In this document: one piece after another, positions 1 to 12,836 of the stretch | How positions within the stretch are numbered: position 1 is the stretch's first letter | Layout of the letters: each line of letters begins with the position of its first letter | Origin: Brachynemurus nebulosus | Taxonomy: Eukaryota > Arthropoda > Insecta > Neuroptera > Myrmeleontidae | Assembly: GCA_035578155.1 (NCBI GenBank) | Contig: JAPWDM010000003.1 | Coordinates: 22,470,916-22,534,915 of the forward strand | DNA: 64,000 nt | Direction: 5' to 3' | Translations under genes and position numbers: made by a program | Notes under the pieces: model-generated | The model's database searches: none | What the model was told of the DNA's origin: nothing | Seen by the model: only the letters and a program-made list of their open reading frames with translations

Positions 1-918
1 GAGGGTGCAATCTCCTCGTCCGAATAAGCTCGTAAAATTTTTCATCTTCCTTTTTTGAATCGTTGACCTATAAATTGTTCGATCTCTGTTCTTCGACTTT
101 ATTGACTAGCTTAATTAATTTATATTGATTTTTAATTTATATTAAACTAATCTTTTTCTAGTCAGTTTTTCAATCTAAAATTCCAACTTCCTTTTTCTAC
201 ATAAATTATTTTAATTTTTTTTCGATTGCCATTTTTATCAGTTCAATTTTTTTTTATGGAAAGCAGAGCACTTGAACTGGTAAGACCAAGATGGATTTCT
301 ACGACCAACTATGCTCGTGAAGAGTTTCCACAATATTTTTTCACAATTTCGAATGCATATAAATACACACAGTTTCTGTAACAATAACGAAACGGCTACA
401 ATTCCAAATCTTAGCTTCACAGTACTCTCTCTTTCCTCCATCCACATCATAATATAATTGTAATTTAATTTGCATAAAGAAATAAGATGCAGTTTGTGCC
501 TTTGCCCTTGTGCCTCATAAGACTACTTTTCAATCATCAAATCCTAGCTAGTTAATTGACTAAGATATATACTCCTCAATCTTGGATTAATTTAACACTT
601 TAACGGTCACGAAGGCTGTAGAGTGTTAAATGGATTTTAACTCACTACGACACAACGTTATACCACATCAACAATTCCACATAAAGTGTACACTAACAAG
701 GTACATAATTATACAAATTACAAACGTAGTTCACTCTCTGCCTAGACACAAGAAGTATCGCAGTGGTGCAGTGTACTCTACAATACATTACGTATTACTA
801 CAATACACATAGAGAGCAAGCTGCATTTGCTTATATACCTTATAACAAAAATTAGTGAATTACTTGTCAAAATAGCGTATCATTTGAGCGTTTCATCATA
901 ATCCCTCATGATCGCCAA
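1..918. other. AT-rich stretch, nothing recognised
   Basis: No coding, RNA or clear repeat structure was found. The open frames here (70 and 60 codons) lack any recognisable domain and are probably chance. Confidence 0.5.
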
Positions 919-1257
919 TAGGTCTGTTCCCGTACCAGTAGGAAAGTGAATGTATTAGCAGGAAAATGTAGGAAGTCGTTCCTGTACACCAAAAAGTCAG
1001 GTAAGGGTTCACTTCCCCTCCAGTAGGAAAATGTAGAAATTAGCAGTGACTTCAGAGTTCCTGCTCTTTCCTTCCACCTCTAAAATTTAAATTTTTAAAT
1101 TTATTAATCATTCTAATGAAAATTATCATAATATTGATTACCATTAACCGACATAACCGTTTGGACAAATGTCAAAAAGCTGTCAAATTTGTTTTAATGC
1201 AGTAAAGTAGAAACTTTAAGAAATTAGCAAGCAAAGAAAAGTACGGGAACAGACCTA
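919..1257. mobile_element. TA-flanked MITE, about 335 bp
   Basis: The ends are inverted copies of GGTCTGTTCCCGTAC (starting at 921, ending at 1255), each flanked by TA. The TA duplication suggests Tc1/mariner-type mobilisation. The motif CAGTAGGAAA recurs several times in the left half. There is no coding capacity, so it is a non-autonomous element. Superfamily is inferred only from the TA and the short inverted repeat. Confidence 0.6.
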
Positions 1258-2054
1258 GTGTGTTAAATGTTTACCAACGAGTCAAAAATATGAGTTACTC
1301 TTATTTTAGTTTTCGTTAACTACTCTACAAAAGCTAATACTATAATTTATGTATATTAAGACTAAACAGTTAATACCAAATTTTTACTAAATACACCAAA
1401 TGATTGTCCATATATTTTATATTAAATTTTTTGTGTATTATCTGTGCTCTTACATCTTACATATGACAGTTTTTTTTTTTTTAATTAGTACACTGGCGTA
1501 TATAAAAGTTCATAAAAAATTCATTTTATTTCTATTAATAGAAAAACAATTATTAGCAGAAATAATGGATACTATTTTTAAATTTGAAAATCGTCAGAAT
1601 ATATTATATTTAATCAAAAAGTATGACGTATGACGTACATCAGTCAATACATAATTAATAGTAACAAGAAACCAGTACAAATATTACGTAGATATTACAC
1701 ATTCACCAGCATAAGAAAGATAACTCCACGAGGTTATTGCCTTCAATATTAACTCTTTTTAATTCTAAACCTCCTATTGTTAAAAGTTGATTTAATATTC
1801 AAATGTTTACGGTCAAAAAAATAAAAAAATATATAGTAATACTCTTACAGAATTTAATTAATTGCTGTTTCCGCTAGAGTACGATTTATCATGTAATAAT
1901 TATAAATTATCTAAAAAATTACGATGACCTCTACAATTAATCGGCTATCAAATACACAATTCTAATATTTATATTTTAATTGTCACCCCCCCCCCAAAAA
2001 AAAAAATCAAATAAAAAAAACAAATAGGTAGCTCCTTTACGTCAAACGCTTGGA
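1258..2054. other. AT-rich stretch with homopolymer runs
   Basis: Holds a poly-T run near 1471 and a C-run followed by an A-run near 1985-2006. No gene or mobile element was recognised. The 77-codon frame at 1400-1633 is hydrophobic and AT-driven, with no domain. Confidence 0.45.
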
Positions 2055-2682
2055 ACCATTCCTAGGATGTCCATGTGTTCCAATTTTCTCTCGGATTTGT
2101 CCCGGTTTTAAGTCTTTTGTCCCAATGTTCCGACAAATTATTTTGAGACGACTGTTTCTCTCGGTTTCTTAAACTACTCATTATTATCACCATATAGATA
2201 CAAAATTTTTACTTTGAATAATAGCAAAGAGCACGATATAGTTCAATAAGTATTGTACTGAAATGTACATTTTGAATGGATTGGTTTTTTTCTGGGACTG
2301 GTAGAGAAGTTTTTCATGAGTGTTCATAAAAAATTTTCGGGGCTGGTAGTGTTTCAGATCGGTCACATCTTTGAGAATAAGGTTAAAATTAATTTTTCGG
2401 CTACTCTCGTAACTATAAATCTAAGCAAAATTTTGTAAACGCTTTTTAATAAATAATTTGACTATCTAGTAACTTCTGTGCGAAAATAAACAATCAATAC
2501 TTAACTAAATTAGGATCCCAGAAAAGAAAACCCCTTATAACTTGGTTAATTCTATTATAAATCTTTGAAAAACTATTCAGTTCAAAATTCCATATCAAGA
2601 TCTATTTAAAAAGCTTATTTCCTGTTTTCTTTTTTTGCGTCTCGGTTTTGCTTTTTCAAAATATGGACACCCTAGGCATTCC
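2055..2682. mobile_element. hAT-like non-autonomous element, 612 bp
   Basis: The termini are TAGGATGTCCAT (from 2063) and the complement of TAGGGTGTCCAT (ending 2674). The eight bases outside are ACCATTCC and GGCATTCC, 6 of 8 identical, which fits an aged hAT 8-bp target duplication. No transposase frame remains. The divergence of the ends and of the duplication indicates an old insertion. Confidence 0.6.
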
Positions 2683-5479
2683 ATGTAAAATTTATGATGA
2701 TTGCAAAACGTTCAATCTGCAAACAAACCCAATAAAGAAATTATTCTAATAATTTTTAAATGTTTTAAAGCAATACTTTGTGTATTCTGCCTTACATAAA
2801 ATTTAAGAATCTTTTTTTAAGTCCAGTAGAATCCACCAAGCATCATAATTTTAAATTAAATATCTCTATAGGTACTCAAATTTACAACAATTTATAAATT
2901 AAATTTTAAATATATAAAATTTAGTAGAAAAGGTAGTATGATTGTTTTTAATATGCAAAAGCATAAAGCATAGGCGTGAAAGAACAGAAAACTATAACAA
3001 GTTGGATATATGAGATTTGAAATGTATGGATGAAAATACTGTGAGGAAACCGTCTGGGAAGGTGTTAACCGCAAACAAATTAGTTTAATTTCCAATTTTT
3101 AAAAGACTGTACTAGAAAATCAATTATAAATTCTAAAATGAATCTAAACATGACCACCTTCAGTTTTACGGCTTTGATAAAAAATTCTATATAGACTCAT
3201 TATAATTTTGCATATAAAAATGTATGATAATCTTTAAAAATTCCAATACAATTGAAAGCAAAGATCGTGACCTAGACTTTTGATATAATCATTTTAAAAG
3301 GAATTGTGAAAACAATATTGATAAAAAAGAATAAATTACTTAAAGATTTCTTTTTAAAATCAAAACCACAATAATTAATATATTTCTGGATGACAACCAC
3401 CAATAAACATACTAAAGCTTATTCATCAACATTAAAATTACTGAACAAAAGAACAATAGAAAGCCTTCTTGATACATTTTACTATTGTTAAACACGTTTT
3501 TTTCAACTTCGTAACCTCTTACCATTATTATGTCAAACAAAAGATACTGAAGAGGTAAGGTTAGGCCACCAACGAGACCACCTGATGGAAATTTGACCTG
3601 ATTTTGTTTATGTAATCAATTTTGATCTTTTATTTGAATGATAACCTAATAACCTATACGTATTCTCAACATAATATATTATTATGCAATGTGAACTCGG
3701 CATAAATGATAATTTAAGTATATATTATACCTAGATATATATTATATAAATTATTTTAAATTTAAAACAGAAATGCACTTCCGACATGCAAACTAAATAG
3801 TTCCGATTATAATCGTTTCAAATTAAATATCGTATGTAATACCTGTTGCAATAATGAAATGAAATACCTATTATCTCAAATCTCAAATAATTTGTCAAAA
3901 TCGTTTGAATCGGATACACAAAAGATATTCGTTATTTTGCACGTAGGTTGTATAAGGTGAGAGAAAAGTAAGAGGAATCTTTAAGGCACAAGGTCAAGAA
4001 TATCAATACAATGAGCGAGGAAGAGTGATGAGATGAAACTGTGATAATGAACACTGAGCTAGCTGAGGCTGTCATTCTTATTCCAAAAAAAACACTTACA
4101 TATTTGTTATAATTTACTTAAATCACAGTCAAAACACACAAATAAACACTTGCCAAAAAACAAAAACGAACTGATTAACAACAACAAATCTCTAACATGC
4201 ACTAACACGCCACCAATTCAACACATCTGAACCTGAACACGTTCTAAGTTACATACAAATCCTACAAAACACACTTCTTGCTTTTGCCAGTATGTATTCA
4301 CCAAGTATTCACCAATATTTCTGTCACTCAACCACTATTCCATTCATTTTTTATAATTCATACACATAATCCACATAATGTTGATGTTATACAAAATTTT
4401 AGTTTCCAGATAACCACTAGTTGTCACTGTGTACTAGTCAGTTAGTAATCTTCTCTATAGTACAGGTGAACTGCAAATAGATATCTAACTTACCCACATC
4501 AAAAATATGTTTATCATATTTTTAGTTTTATCGATTGACGTAATGGAATAGTTTGAATACCTCGTTCTAGAGGGCACTACACTACACTTATTTAGTGCTT
4601 ATTTAAATACATAATAAAAAACATGTAAAAAAAAAACATATGGAAGAAAATATAATTGCAAAAATGTAATAAAATTATTATAACATGTGTGATGAAATTT
4701 ATTGCTGTTATAAAAACAAAAGTATATAAAATAAGTAATATAATTTAATAAAATTAATTCAGTCCAAACAGGATTGATTTGAGAGGAAAAGTTATGGCTA
4801 ATTTTCAAATAAAGGAAAAAAGATTAAGAGGGTATATAGGTAACAATATCATAAATGCAAATGATATTTTAAAAGGTTGTCTGCATAATTCCGTGACATT
4901 TAAATAAGTAAATAATGATATGTACATTCATTTTTTTTTTTATTGTGCGACGAATATTACTTTTTAATCATTAAATTCTATACATTTGCAGTGTAATTGA
5001 ATCGATATATATGAAAATTTAATTAAACATAAACCCAGTATTAATTATTTATTAATGTTATTTATTTATAATAATTAAAAACGAATTACAAAAATTAATT
5101 AAATAATTTCAAAAAATAACAAAGTTGACAAATTCAAAAGAAAAGTGGGTTAAAAAAAATTAAAAAAAATGCACTATTGTTTTGTATAAGTTTAGTCGAA
5201 TAATTATTAATAATCAATACTTTTAAGTAAATAAAATAATTAGTTTTAAATATAAAAATTATAGAAAATTGGCTTATAACATTGATTTTTTATATGGAAA
5301 AGTTGATAATATAATTATACGTTCCGATTTCTTAGCTTTATTCTTTCAACTGTCTTAATCGATACTTTATAGAAAATAATGACTTTTGATTATTTAATGA
5401 AGGAAATGGAAATTTTGAATATTTATAGAAATTACTGTTAGTATAGCAGTAGTTTACTTAACAAGACAAAAGAAAAGTT
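2683..5479. other. AT-rich stretch, nothing recognised
   Basis: About 2.8 kb without a recognisable gene or mobile-element end. The small frames at 2892-3095 and 4599-4808 (minus strand) are hydrophobic, biased by A/T codons and lack known motifs. A cryptic old repeat cannot be excluded without a search. Confidence 0.45.
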
Positions 5480-5645
5480 TTACTTAACAGGCAGTAATAG
5501 TACATTATTCAACGAGCTAGTAATGATAGCTATTACTCACGAATATGTAATTGCGACACGAGCCGAGCTTGCGAGGCGAGTGTCGTAAAGCATCTGAGTG
5601 AGTGATAGCCATTTCAAGCGAGTAGAATACGATATTTTTTCTTAT
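5480..5645. repeat. Fold-back repeat with CpG-rich core
   Basis: An imperfect palindrome: TAGCTATTACTCACG near 5530 pairs with the region ending GAGTGATAGCCA near 5610, centred on GAGCTTGC. The core carries several CG dinucleotides (for example CGAGGCGAGTGTCG) in otherwise AT-rich DNA. No coding capacity. Similar fold-backs lie at 29.2, 49.9, 54.0 and 59.3 kb. Confidence 0.65.
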
Positions 5646-6676
5646 TTAAAGCGTTAAATACGTACGTATACAAATGTCTTGTAATAAATATGGCCCTGTT
5701 TATATTGCACCCCGCTAGCTACTTCAATGAAACATTCAACAAACTGCCCTGATGCTTCGTCTATACACTATAATTTTGCTCATTAGTCTATAAGTTACCG
5801 TAAATGTTTACCCACAAATATTCTTTAAATAATTTAAATTTGAACACGACCTCTAAAATAAGATAATAAAGACACAATCACGTCAGCTATATGGACTGAA
5901 TACATACTAGTTATAGATACCAAAACCAGACAAAAGTTATTCATCCTTCAAAGCGGAAGTTATATTTCTTAAATAGTTCATAAAGGAAATAAATCACATT
6001 TAATTTTTCATTAAAAATAATTTGTATAAATATATTATGTATGAATATAGGATATGAATAACCATGATATTGTATTTATTATAAAATATTTTTAATATAT
6101 TACATATATCAATAATAGTAATTATTAATAAAATAAATAGTAACAAATAAATGTATCTCCTATTTTAAACTATGGTTCTGCAGCAATGAATATCAAGGGC
6201 ACCACATTTCAATATAATATTTAAAATATATTTTTATTTTACATCAATTAAATGTTATAAAAAATTTTGTGTACTTTAGCAAGTATGATAATATGTACAC
6301 CTCTAGGAAAATCATATGTTCGGTGACCACTTGACCAGCTATTTTAAAAAGTCAACACATAAATAATATATGAGTAAATTAGGCTGGCCACAGTACTTTC
6401 TTCGGCCATTAGCCAAATATCGAATATTCGACCACCGCTTTTACCAAATAACCGAATATTCGGCCTACAACAAAACTTTTCAAACGACATCACCCATGGA
6501 TATGCAAAATTAACAAAAAATTTAAACTAGCTAATTTCCCCTTTTCAAAGTTATCATTACATATGAACAGTTTAAACCACTAACATTTCTTTTTTTGGTA
6601 AAAAACCATCAAGTTTTTTTATTATGAGTGCCAAAAATCACACCGTGTATGGACATAATTATGCAGTACAATATCC
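5646..6676. other. AT-rich stretch; isolated CGAATATTCGG motifs
   Basis: Mostly featureless. Between about 6390 and 6480 the motif CGAATATTCG recurs with the variant CCGAATATTCGGCC, which looks like one end of a repeat. The partner end was not found. Confidence 0.4.
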
Positions 6677-6985
6677 AAATACCCCTGCGCAGCATCCTGC
6701 ATAACATAGCGCATTTCCGTTTATAAAAGTTTTTCTTGGAAACTAGTTGACATAGAATAATAGTTTAGACCTTTTTTGAAAGAGGACCATTAGAAAGAGG
6801 GGATAAAATCACAGATTTTTTCTACTCTTTCCAATAGTGTAAAAAAATTTCACAAAAATTTTTGAATAAGGGGAAATTTTGGTAAAAAAATAATTTTTTT
6901 CACGGAAATTGCCAAAAAAACCATGTTCCGGGCATCGGACGTGTCTAGTTAACGAACTCTAACGGTTATATATATCAGACATTTT
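6677..6985 (+). repeat. Truncated copy of microsatellite-bearing repeat (R1)
   Basis: Shares its order of blocks with 30037-30600: GCAGCATCCTGCATAACAT, then AACTAGTTGACATAGAATA, then CATGTTC with CGGACGTGTCTAG. Homology stops about where the (TA)n tract would begin, so the right half is missing or replaced. Divergence suggests an old copy. Confidence 0.75.
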
Positions 6986-8904
6986 TTTTCTACATAATCG
7001 TGTTCTACGGGTCCGAAAACGGATAGCGCCCCTACTCTCGCCTTTCGCCGTTCTTATCGTATAGGCTGTATAAGTCTCATTTTTGCAGTTGAAAAATTCG
7101 ACTAAAAATGAACTTACTTTTATAACAAATGAAACACATACATATTTAAGTAATTAAAAATGTTATTAAAGTCACTGTTTATTTATAAATTAGGAATTTT
7201 GGATTTTTATTATTTATAAAGTAGAAATTTTGGATTTTTTTGGAAAGAAAAAATATCTTCATAAAGGTCTTCCAGTTTACTATTTAAGTTCCTTTTTTAA
7301 TATTTAAAAGTAAAACATAAAGGCAATTGGTGGAGAAGCATGGGTAGGAATGCCCTCGTACCAATTGTGTTGGCTTTTTTCCTGCTAACTGCTATCGGCA
7401 CACAATTGAAATTTACTGAGATTCAGCCCTTAAAAACTTAAAACCTTTTTTTTAAAGCCCCGATCAACCGGACACTCATCATCATTTTTGAAACCACCAA
7501 AATGACAAATCGCTTGTGGACTTTCAATTACATTTCGCTTGTAGACATTCAACACCGAAGATGAAAGGAAAAATTCGACTTCCGTGATGGGGCTCCGCTG
7601 CTCACGGCGTTTTTTATTTATTTTAATTAAATTTCGGTCAATAGCACGTGCACAGGGAGAATAATTACTTACAGCGTTTCCTCAACTATGTTCCGCGGAA
7701 CACTGTTGCGTTAAAAAATTGTAAAACTAAGACTAAAGAATAACACTGTATACTTTTAAGTGTCTAACACAATTTAAAACAATTCAACAACAGAAACTTA
7801 GCAAAATTAATTTGGTGTTTTCTAGCGTGAAAGAACTCAAAATTGAAATAAAGTATAGAAAACCCAAATTTACGTTAGCATTCGTCAAAAATTTTAAAAT
7901 TTAATACAATTATATTTTACGATGAAAACAGTTTGGGAAACACCGACTTGAATACCACTCTACTGTATTTTTTGTCAGATTACTTATTTATTTGTTCTAC
8001 TTATTACTTATAACTTGACTTCATACTTAATGGAAATTATGCTTACATATGTGAGTTTCTGGACAATTTTGAGGCAAAATTATTTTTGTTAAACTATACA
8101 GTATTATTAACACATTGAATACATATTTTGTAATAAAAAAATTTTTAATCAGTAAAATTGTATAAAAATTAGTAATAATAGTTTTATAAACAAAATATAA
8201 CAATATTGATAAGAAATAAACAGGTTTTAAATTTTTTGATAAAATGTATATTATTTTTTAAATATAGGTATATAGCTAATTTATTTTATCTAAAAATTAT
8301 AATATAGTGGCTCATTAATAGTTAAGCACTTAATAATAGACTTGACGTAAAAGATTATTTACAGTTAATAGATTCTTTAATGTTTGGGAACATTATTCCA
8401 ATGACTGTCATTAGTTCTTCAATTATATTCATTGCATTTATTCATAAACCAACCAAAAATCTTACAAAAATTTTAGCTTCGCTATCTCTTAGTTTATTGC
8501 CTGTTAATGCCGTGTTTACACCAACTGATACTAATCATTATTAGTCGCTTCTTGCACGCAAAAAATTACGTGTAAACACACTATAAATAAATAATATAAA
8601 AATGAATTCAACCGAGTTATATTAAACTGAGTGAGACATACTATATGTACTTTGAGTACTTATTGATTTTGGTTCTAAACTCATGACATGGCATCTAGTC
8701 TTGAAGTTAGTTTGAAAATAATTTATTATTATTTGTTTTCCGCATTTTTGTATTAGCTTCACACGTTTATCGATAACCGCCACTCGGTTACATAAAGTCT
8801 TATCTATAGAATGTATTTATTTTACTTCCAATTGCTTACAATATTGTCATAGAAGTTTTCACTTCAATCGTGTGGTCTTAAGCACACACAATTTCTTTTT
8901 GTGA
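6986..8904. other. AT-rich stretch, nothing recognised
   Basis: A GC-richer island near 7010-7070 and a GC-rich patch around 7560-7610 stand out but have no partner end or coding frame. No gene was recognised. Confidence 0.4.
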
Positions 8905-9213
8905 TACAATATAATTTCGATTAACCGTTATTCAATTATCCGTCAGTCTCTGTTATCCGTCAACGCCTAATAAAAAAATACAATCTCTGACATTAGGTAT
9001 ACAAATCTTGTTTTCAAACGCATACACAGTCCCATAGAAAAATAAATATTTTGTTAAAATGAAGAAATATATTATTATAATTACAAAGGATATGAAATTA
9101 TTTTATTATGTTGGTAATGGTATGTAAAGGTTTACTCTTTTGCAATCTAAAATTTTTCTTATGGTAACCTTAAATTTATGTGAATAACTTGACAAAAAAT
9201 ATATTAAATATGT

Positions 9214-9597
9214 ATAACGTAAAAGTTCCTATACCGGAACACTATTTTTAGGTGTGTAATTAAACTGGCTTATAAAAATTGACAAATAAATTAAACACTC
9301 ATTTTTTTTCTTAATAGGCATGAAACAAAGTTTTTCTAATCCAATGAATATGATAAAAAAAATCCAACCCAAAAATTTTTATTTATTAAAGTTTATCTTT
9401 TACAAAATGTTAACATCTATATCCAAACAAAGAAATATTAATGACACTAGGAGTTGGGAACCGATATACAAACAGACGTGTAATATGAGTAATATGTCAT
9501 ATAGAGTGACATCTAGACGTCAATGTAGGAAATATAGAATGGTTTAAGTATCAGACGTACATAAAGGATGAAAATACTGTATATTCAACAAAAACTG

Positions 9598-9681
<84 letters not shown>

Positions 9682-9862
9682 TTCTTTAATTAAGTAAGGA
9701 AACATTAAATGCCAGATGAATTTAAATTGAGAAATAGTCATTCTATTAATAATAATTTTTGTTATCAAAGGTTTCTTTCAGAAATAACTTCATTAATATA
9801 TAAATGTCAAAACTGTTCTAGTATTGCATCGCGTTCCGGTATAGGGGCTTTTACTCGATAAC
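9214..9862. mobile_element. Nested MITE copy interrupted by (TA)n
   Basis: The ends TAACGTAAAAG...CCTATACCGGAAC (left) and GTTCCGGTATAGGGGC (right) are inverted. The right half (9690-9850) closely matches the solo 247-bp copy at 58471-58717, including the block ATTCTATTAATAATAATTTT. Relative to that copy there is about 400 bp extra, including a (TA)n tract. It sits inside the pogo-like element at 8907-10007. Confidence 0.75.
9603..9677. repeat. (TA)n microsatellite
   Basis: An uninterrupted alternating TA tract of about 75 bp. The 74-codon minus-strand frame across it (repeating Ile-Tyr) is an artefact of the tract. Confidence 0.95.
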
Positions 9863-10199
9863 TATATAAATGTAACTTGTGAACATTTTCATTTTCGCTC
9901 CAATCTAGCAATAAAATCAATTTATTAAGGAATTTCCGTTATCCGTCTGAATTGATTAACCGTCACAGTCTCGGTCACAACGGTGGCGGTTAATCGAAAT
10001 TCCACTGTATTAAGTTAATTGTTGATATTTATAAAAATTGTTGATATTTTTTTTGCTGATTATTTGAAACTTAATATGAGTTTCCCTAACGATTTAGGCA
10101 TCAAAAAAATATATGCATGCTTATTATCAAAAGTGTTTCAGTAAATTTTTTAAGTTCCTATTCCTCACATACCAATACGTTCCTAGTCAACAAAACGCC

Positions 10200-10350
10200 C
10201 AACTGATACACTATTTTGACAGCTAATATACTTTGTACTGAACTGTTGTTAACGTCATACAGTATAGTAGTTAGTCAGGTATAGTATGTTAGTCAGGTTA
10301 TACTTGACGTCTTACAGCGTCAATGGCCGTGAATCAGTTAACGAATAAGG
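10200..10350. repeat. Dispersed repeat shared with 50.7 kb
   Basis: The blocks GTTAGTCAGGTT, TACTTGACGTC and TACAGCGTCA occur here in the same order as at 50720-50850. A short internal duplication of TAGTTAGTCAGG is present only in this copy. Element ends are unclear. Confidence 0.6.
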
Positions 10351-10706
10351 AATTTGACACTCTCGCGCTGAAATATTAAGTAATAATAATTCGAACTATA
10401 AATAATAATATGTACTGTAGCTATTGCAAAATTGTTCTGTAAAAGTCATTTGTACTGAACTATACCTACTTATTTATATTCGAATATCAATTTCCAGTTT
10501 TATCAGTTCTATTATTTTATTTCTAAGAATTATGTAAAAGTAACTGATACCTATCAATATCTAATTGAAATCAAATGGCTGCACTTTCATTACTTCTGTA
10601 ATATACCTATATAGCATTAAAATGATTACTTCCATTTTTTATTAATGGAAAATATTAATCAATACCTAAATATTTAGTTGTAATTTTCATTTTATATAAT
10701 TAGCTA

Positions 10707-10907
10707 CATATGAACAGGACCGGCGGGAGAAAAGATGGGCCCCGGGCACAACAAAAAATTTTCAAATATTTTTTTCTCAAAAGATACAATTGAGAAGCAA
10801 AAAAAAACCTCTTGTTATTTTGTCCGAGGCTCCGGGTCCGCTTTTTAGACTTGAACCTTCGGGTAATTGCCCCACCTGACCCTCCTCTCGCCGGCCCAGC
10901 ATATGAA
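10707..10907. mobile_element. hAT MITE, 185 bp, perfect 8-bp TSD
   Basis: Element 10715-10899. The ends are CAGGACCGGCG and the complement of CTGGGCCGGCG. Identical eight-base flanks CATATGAA lie at 10707-10714 and 10900-10907, the hAT hallmark. The element is much richer in GC than its surroundings and has no transposase. The perfect duplication indicates a relatively recent insertion. Confidence 0.88.
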
Positions 10908-12836
10908 ATACTCTAACGATATTAACGATACTAATCATAGATATACAAGATCCCAATTGGACACTTGGACACGGACATGGACACTTCTACCTCCACCAAA
11001 CAATTATGATACATACAACCAAACACATTATTTGTACCTACACAAACATGTGAATGTGTTTGTGCCATATAGTGAAATATGCCTCCGCACCTTATGTAAG
11101 ATAGTTCAACTTCAGAACCACTTATTGTGACATTAGTACCCACTGTCAGTGTGCTAATATTAAAAATGAGTATATGTAAACTAGTATGTAATTTAAGAGG
11201 GTGACTCACCCCCTCTCTAGTGTTGCTCAAACTGAATTTTGAAATCGAAAATTTCATTTCTGATTATAATTGTCTTAAACTATTTTCCATCAAGAAGAAC
11301 TTCTTGATCTACCCAAGTAGTACGACTATTCGACACAGTCACCCCCTAGTTAACTACTCCTAGACTTAATATTAAGACATTGAGTGAAAACAGGTCAATT
11401 AAATTTTTTGACGTGGATTTCAAATCCGTAAACAAAATTTTTGTATTGTTTAATTTTCACCCCCTTTTTGTAAAATTAACCCCCAACCATCCCTGTTGAC
11501 GTAAATTGAACAAATTGCATATCAATAGATAGCTCTTTAAAAAAGAGCAACATTGCCCATTTAAACTTTTGCTCTATCTCTTACTGTTTTCGAGATATTT
11601 CGAAAATTAAATTTTTACCCCAATTTTTGAAGGGCGATTTCACCCCCTCAAACATTGGAATCGGAGGCGGACACCTGGGAACCTTTCCTTGTTAGATATA
11701 TTATTATAAGAAAAAGCCCTAAAAAAGTCAAAATTATCGCTCTCTAACCTATAATACTCCCTTATCTATAATTCAGTGAAATAAAAAAGCTATAACAGTT
11801 GAGCACAAGCAAAGTGAACCCCTAGTAAGTTAACTGTATAAATTGTACAATTCAATATTTACAGTCGGGAAAGGTGAAAATTCATTGTACTACAGTTAGA
11901 CGGTTCCCAATAATGTATAAAATTAATTTAGTTGAGTAATTTTCTAGATATCGATTATTTATTCTTGGGATTAAGCCCTCAAATAATATAATACCTAATG
12001 AATTATGTAGGTACATTTGAAAATTCCGATCACGTATTTTATTATTACAGAAATTCTCAATTCCCGAATATGTAGATATATTAATACAAAGCTATTTTGT
12101 AAGCAAAGGCGACCTGTTTTACCCGCTTGCCTGTCTTGTTTATTTCTTTTATAATTAATTAAATTTTGCTGTACACAATTACGAGAGCAAGTAAATAGAG
12201 AAGAAATTAAGTGCAGGTATGTGACATAATAAATGTACGGTTAATCTAATTATTACATTTACGATATTTTAAGAACATGTGTTTTTTAATAAGCAAAAAA
12301 ATTAAATTTATTCATTAAAAATAAAGGTAATTTGCTTAATTTTTTGACTCAAGAGTATCTGTTGAAGATTATAACCAAGCAATTCATAAAATTTTACACT
12401 CATATTAAATTCTGAATAAAACAGTTCATTTTAACGAATTTTCGACCGCAAAATTCAACTATTACAGTCACTTTCATGGTAATTTCACCCTCATAATATC
12501 AAAATTTATTTGATAAATGTAATTTACTGCCTAAAACTCTACATTCGGTCAATACTACAGCTTTAATTATACAAAAAAGTAAAAAGTCAATAGGGGAAAC
12601 TGCGATTTAAATTACAGAATGCTTGTTAACGTAATATTGATAGACTTCTGTTTTTCCGAATCGGAAAATTGGAATCCATTTGGGAAACGTACACCATACC
12701 GATTCTATTTTTTGAACGTCCAGTTTCCGTCTAAACCAAGTAGATGGATATGTTAATTATAAATATGTACTAAAAGTTACAAAAAGTGCCTATAAAAGTG
12801 AAATTATTACAGCAATAAGTTCAACATTATACTACA
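10908..12836. other. Unassigned stretch with CACCCCC-rich patches
   Basis: Between 11200 and 11660 the sequence has recurring CACCCCC patches in AT-rich DNA, reminiscent of decayed repeat sequence. I found no ends. Overlapping frames at 10867-11130 (+) and 10931-11257 (-) have no recognisable domain; the first starts inside the hAT MITE. Confidence 0.4.

Larger units (their letters stand above)
8907..10007. mobile_element. pogo/Tigger-like non-autonomous element
   Basis: Both ends carry AATTTCGATTAACCG in inverted orientation (left 8913-8927; right ending at 10007 as TTCCACTG), with flanking TA at 8905-8906 and 10008-10009. Subterminal TTATCCGTC motifs recur at both ends. The terminus CAGTGGAATTTCGATTAACC resembles those of Tigger/pogo elements. 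No transposase frame is present. A second MITE and a (TA)n tract are nested inside, so the original element was much shorter. Confidence 0.7.

Noticed and set aside
9544..9768. Ile-Tyr repeat protein
   Set aside because: Translation of a (TA)n microsatellite; the same artefact occurs at 30195-30473 and 43583-43982.
10931..11257. 108-codon minus-strand frame
   Set aside because: No recognisable domain, overlapped by an equally open frame on the other strand, no splice or promoter context.
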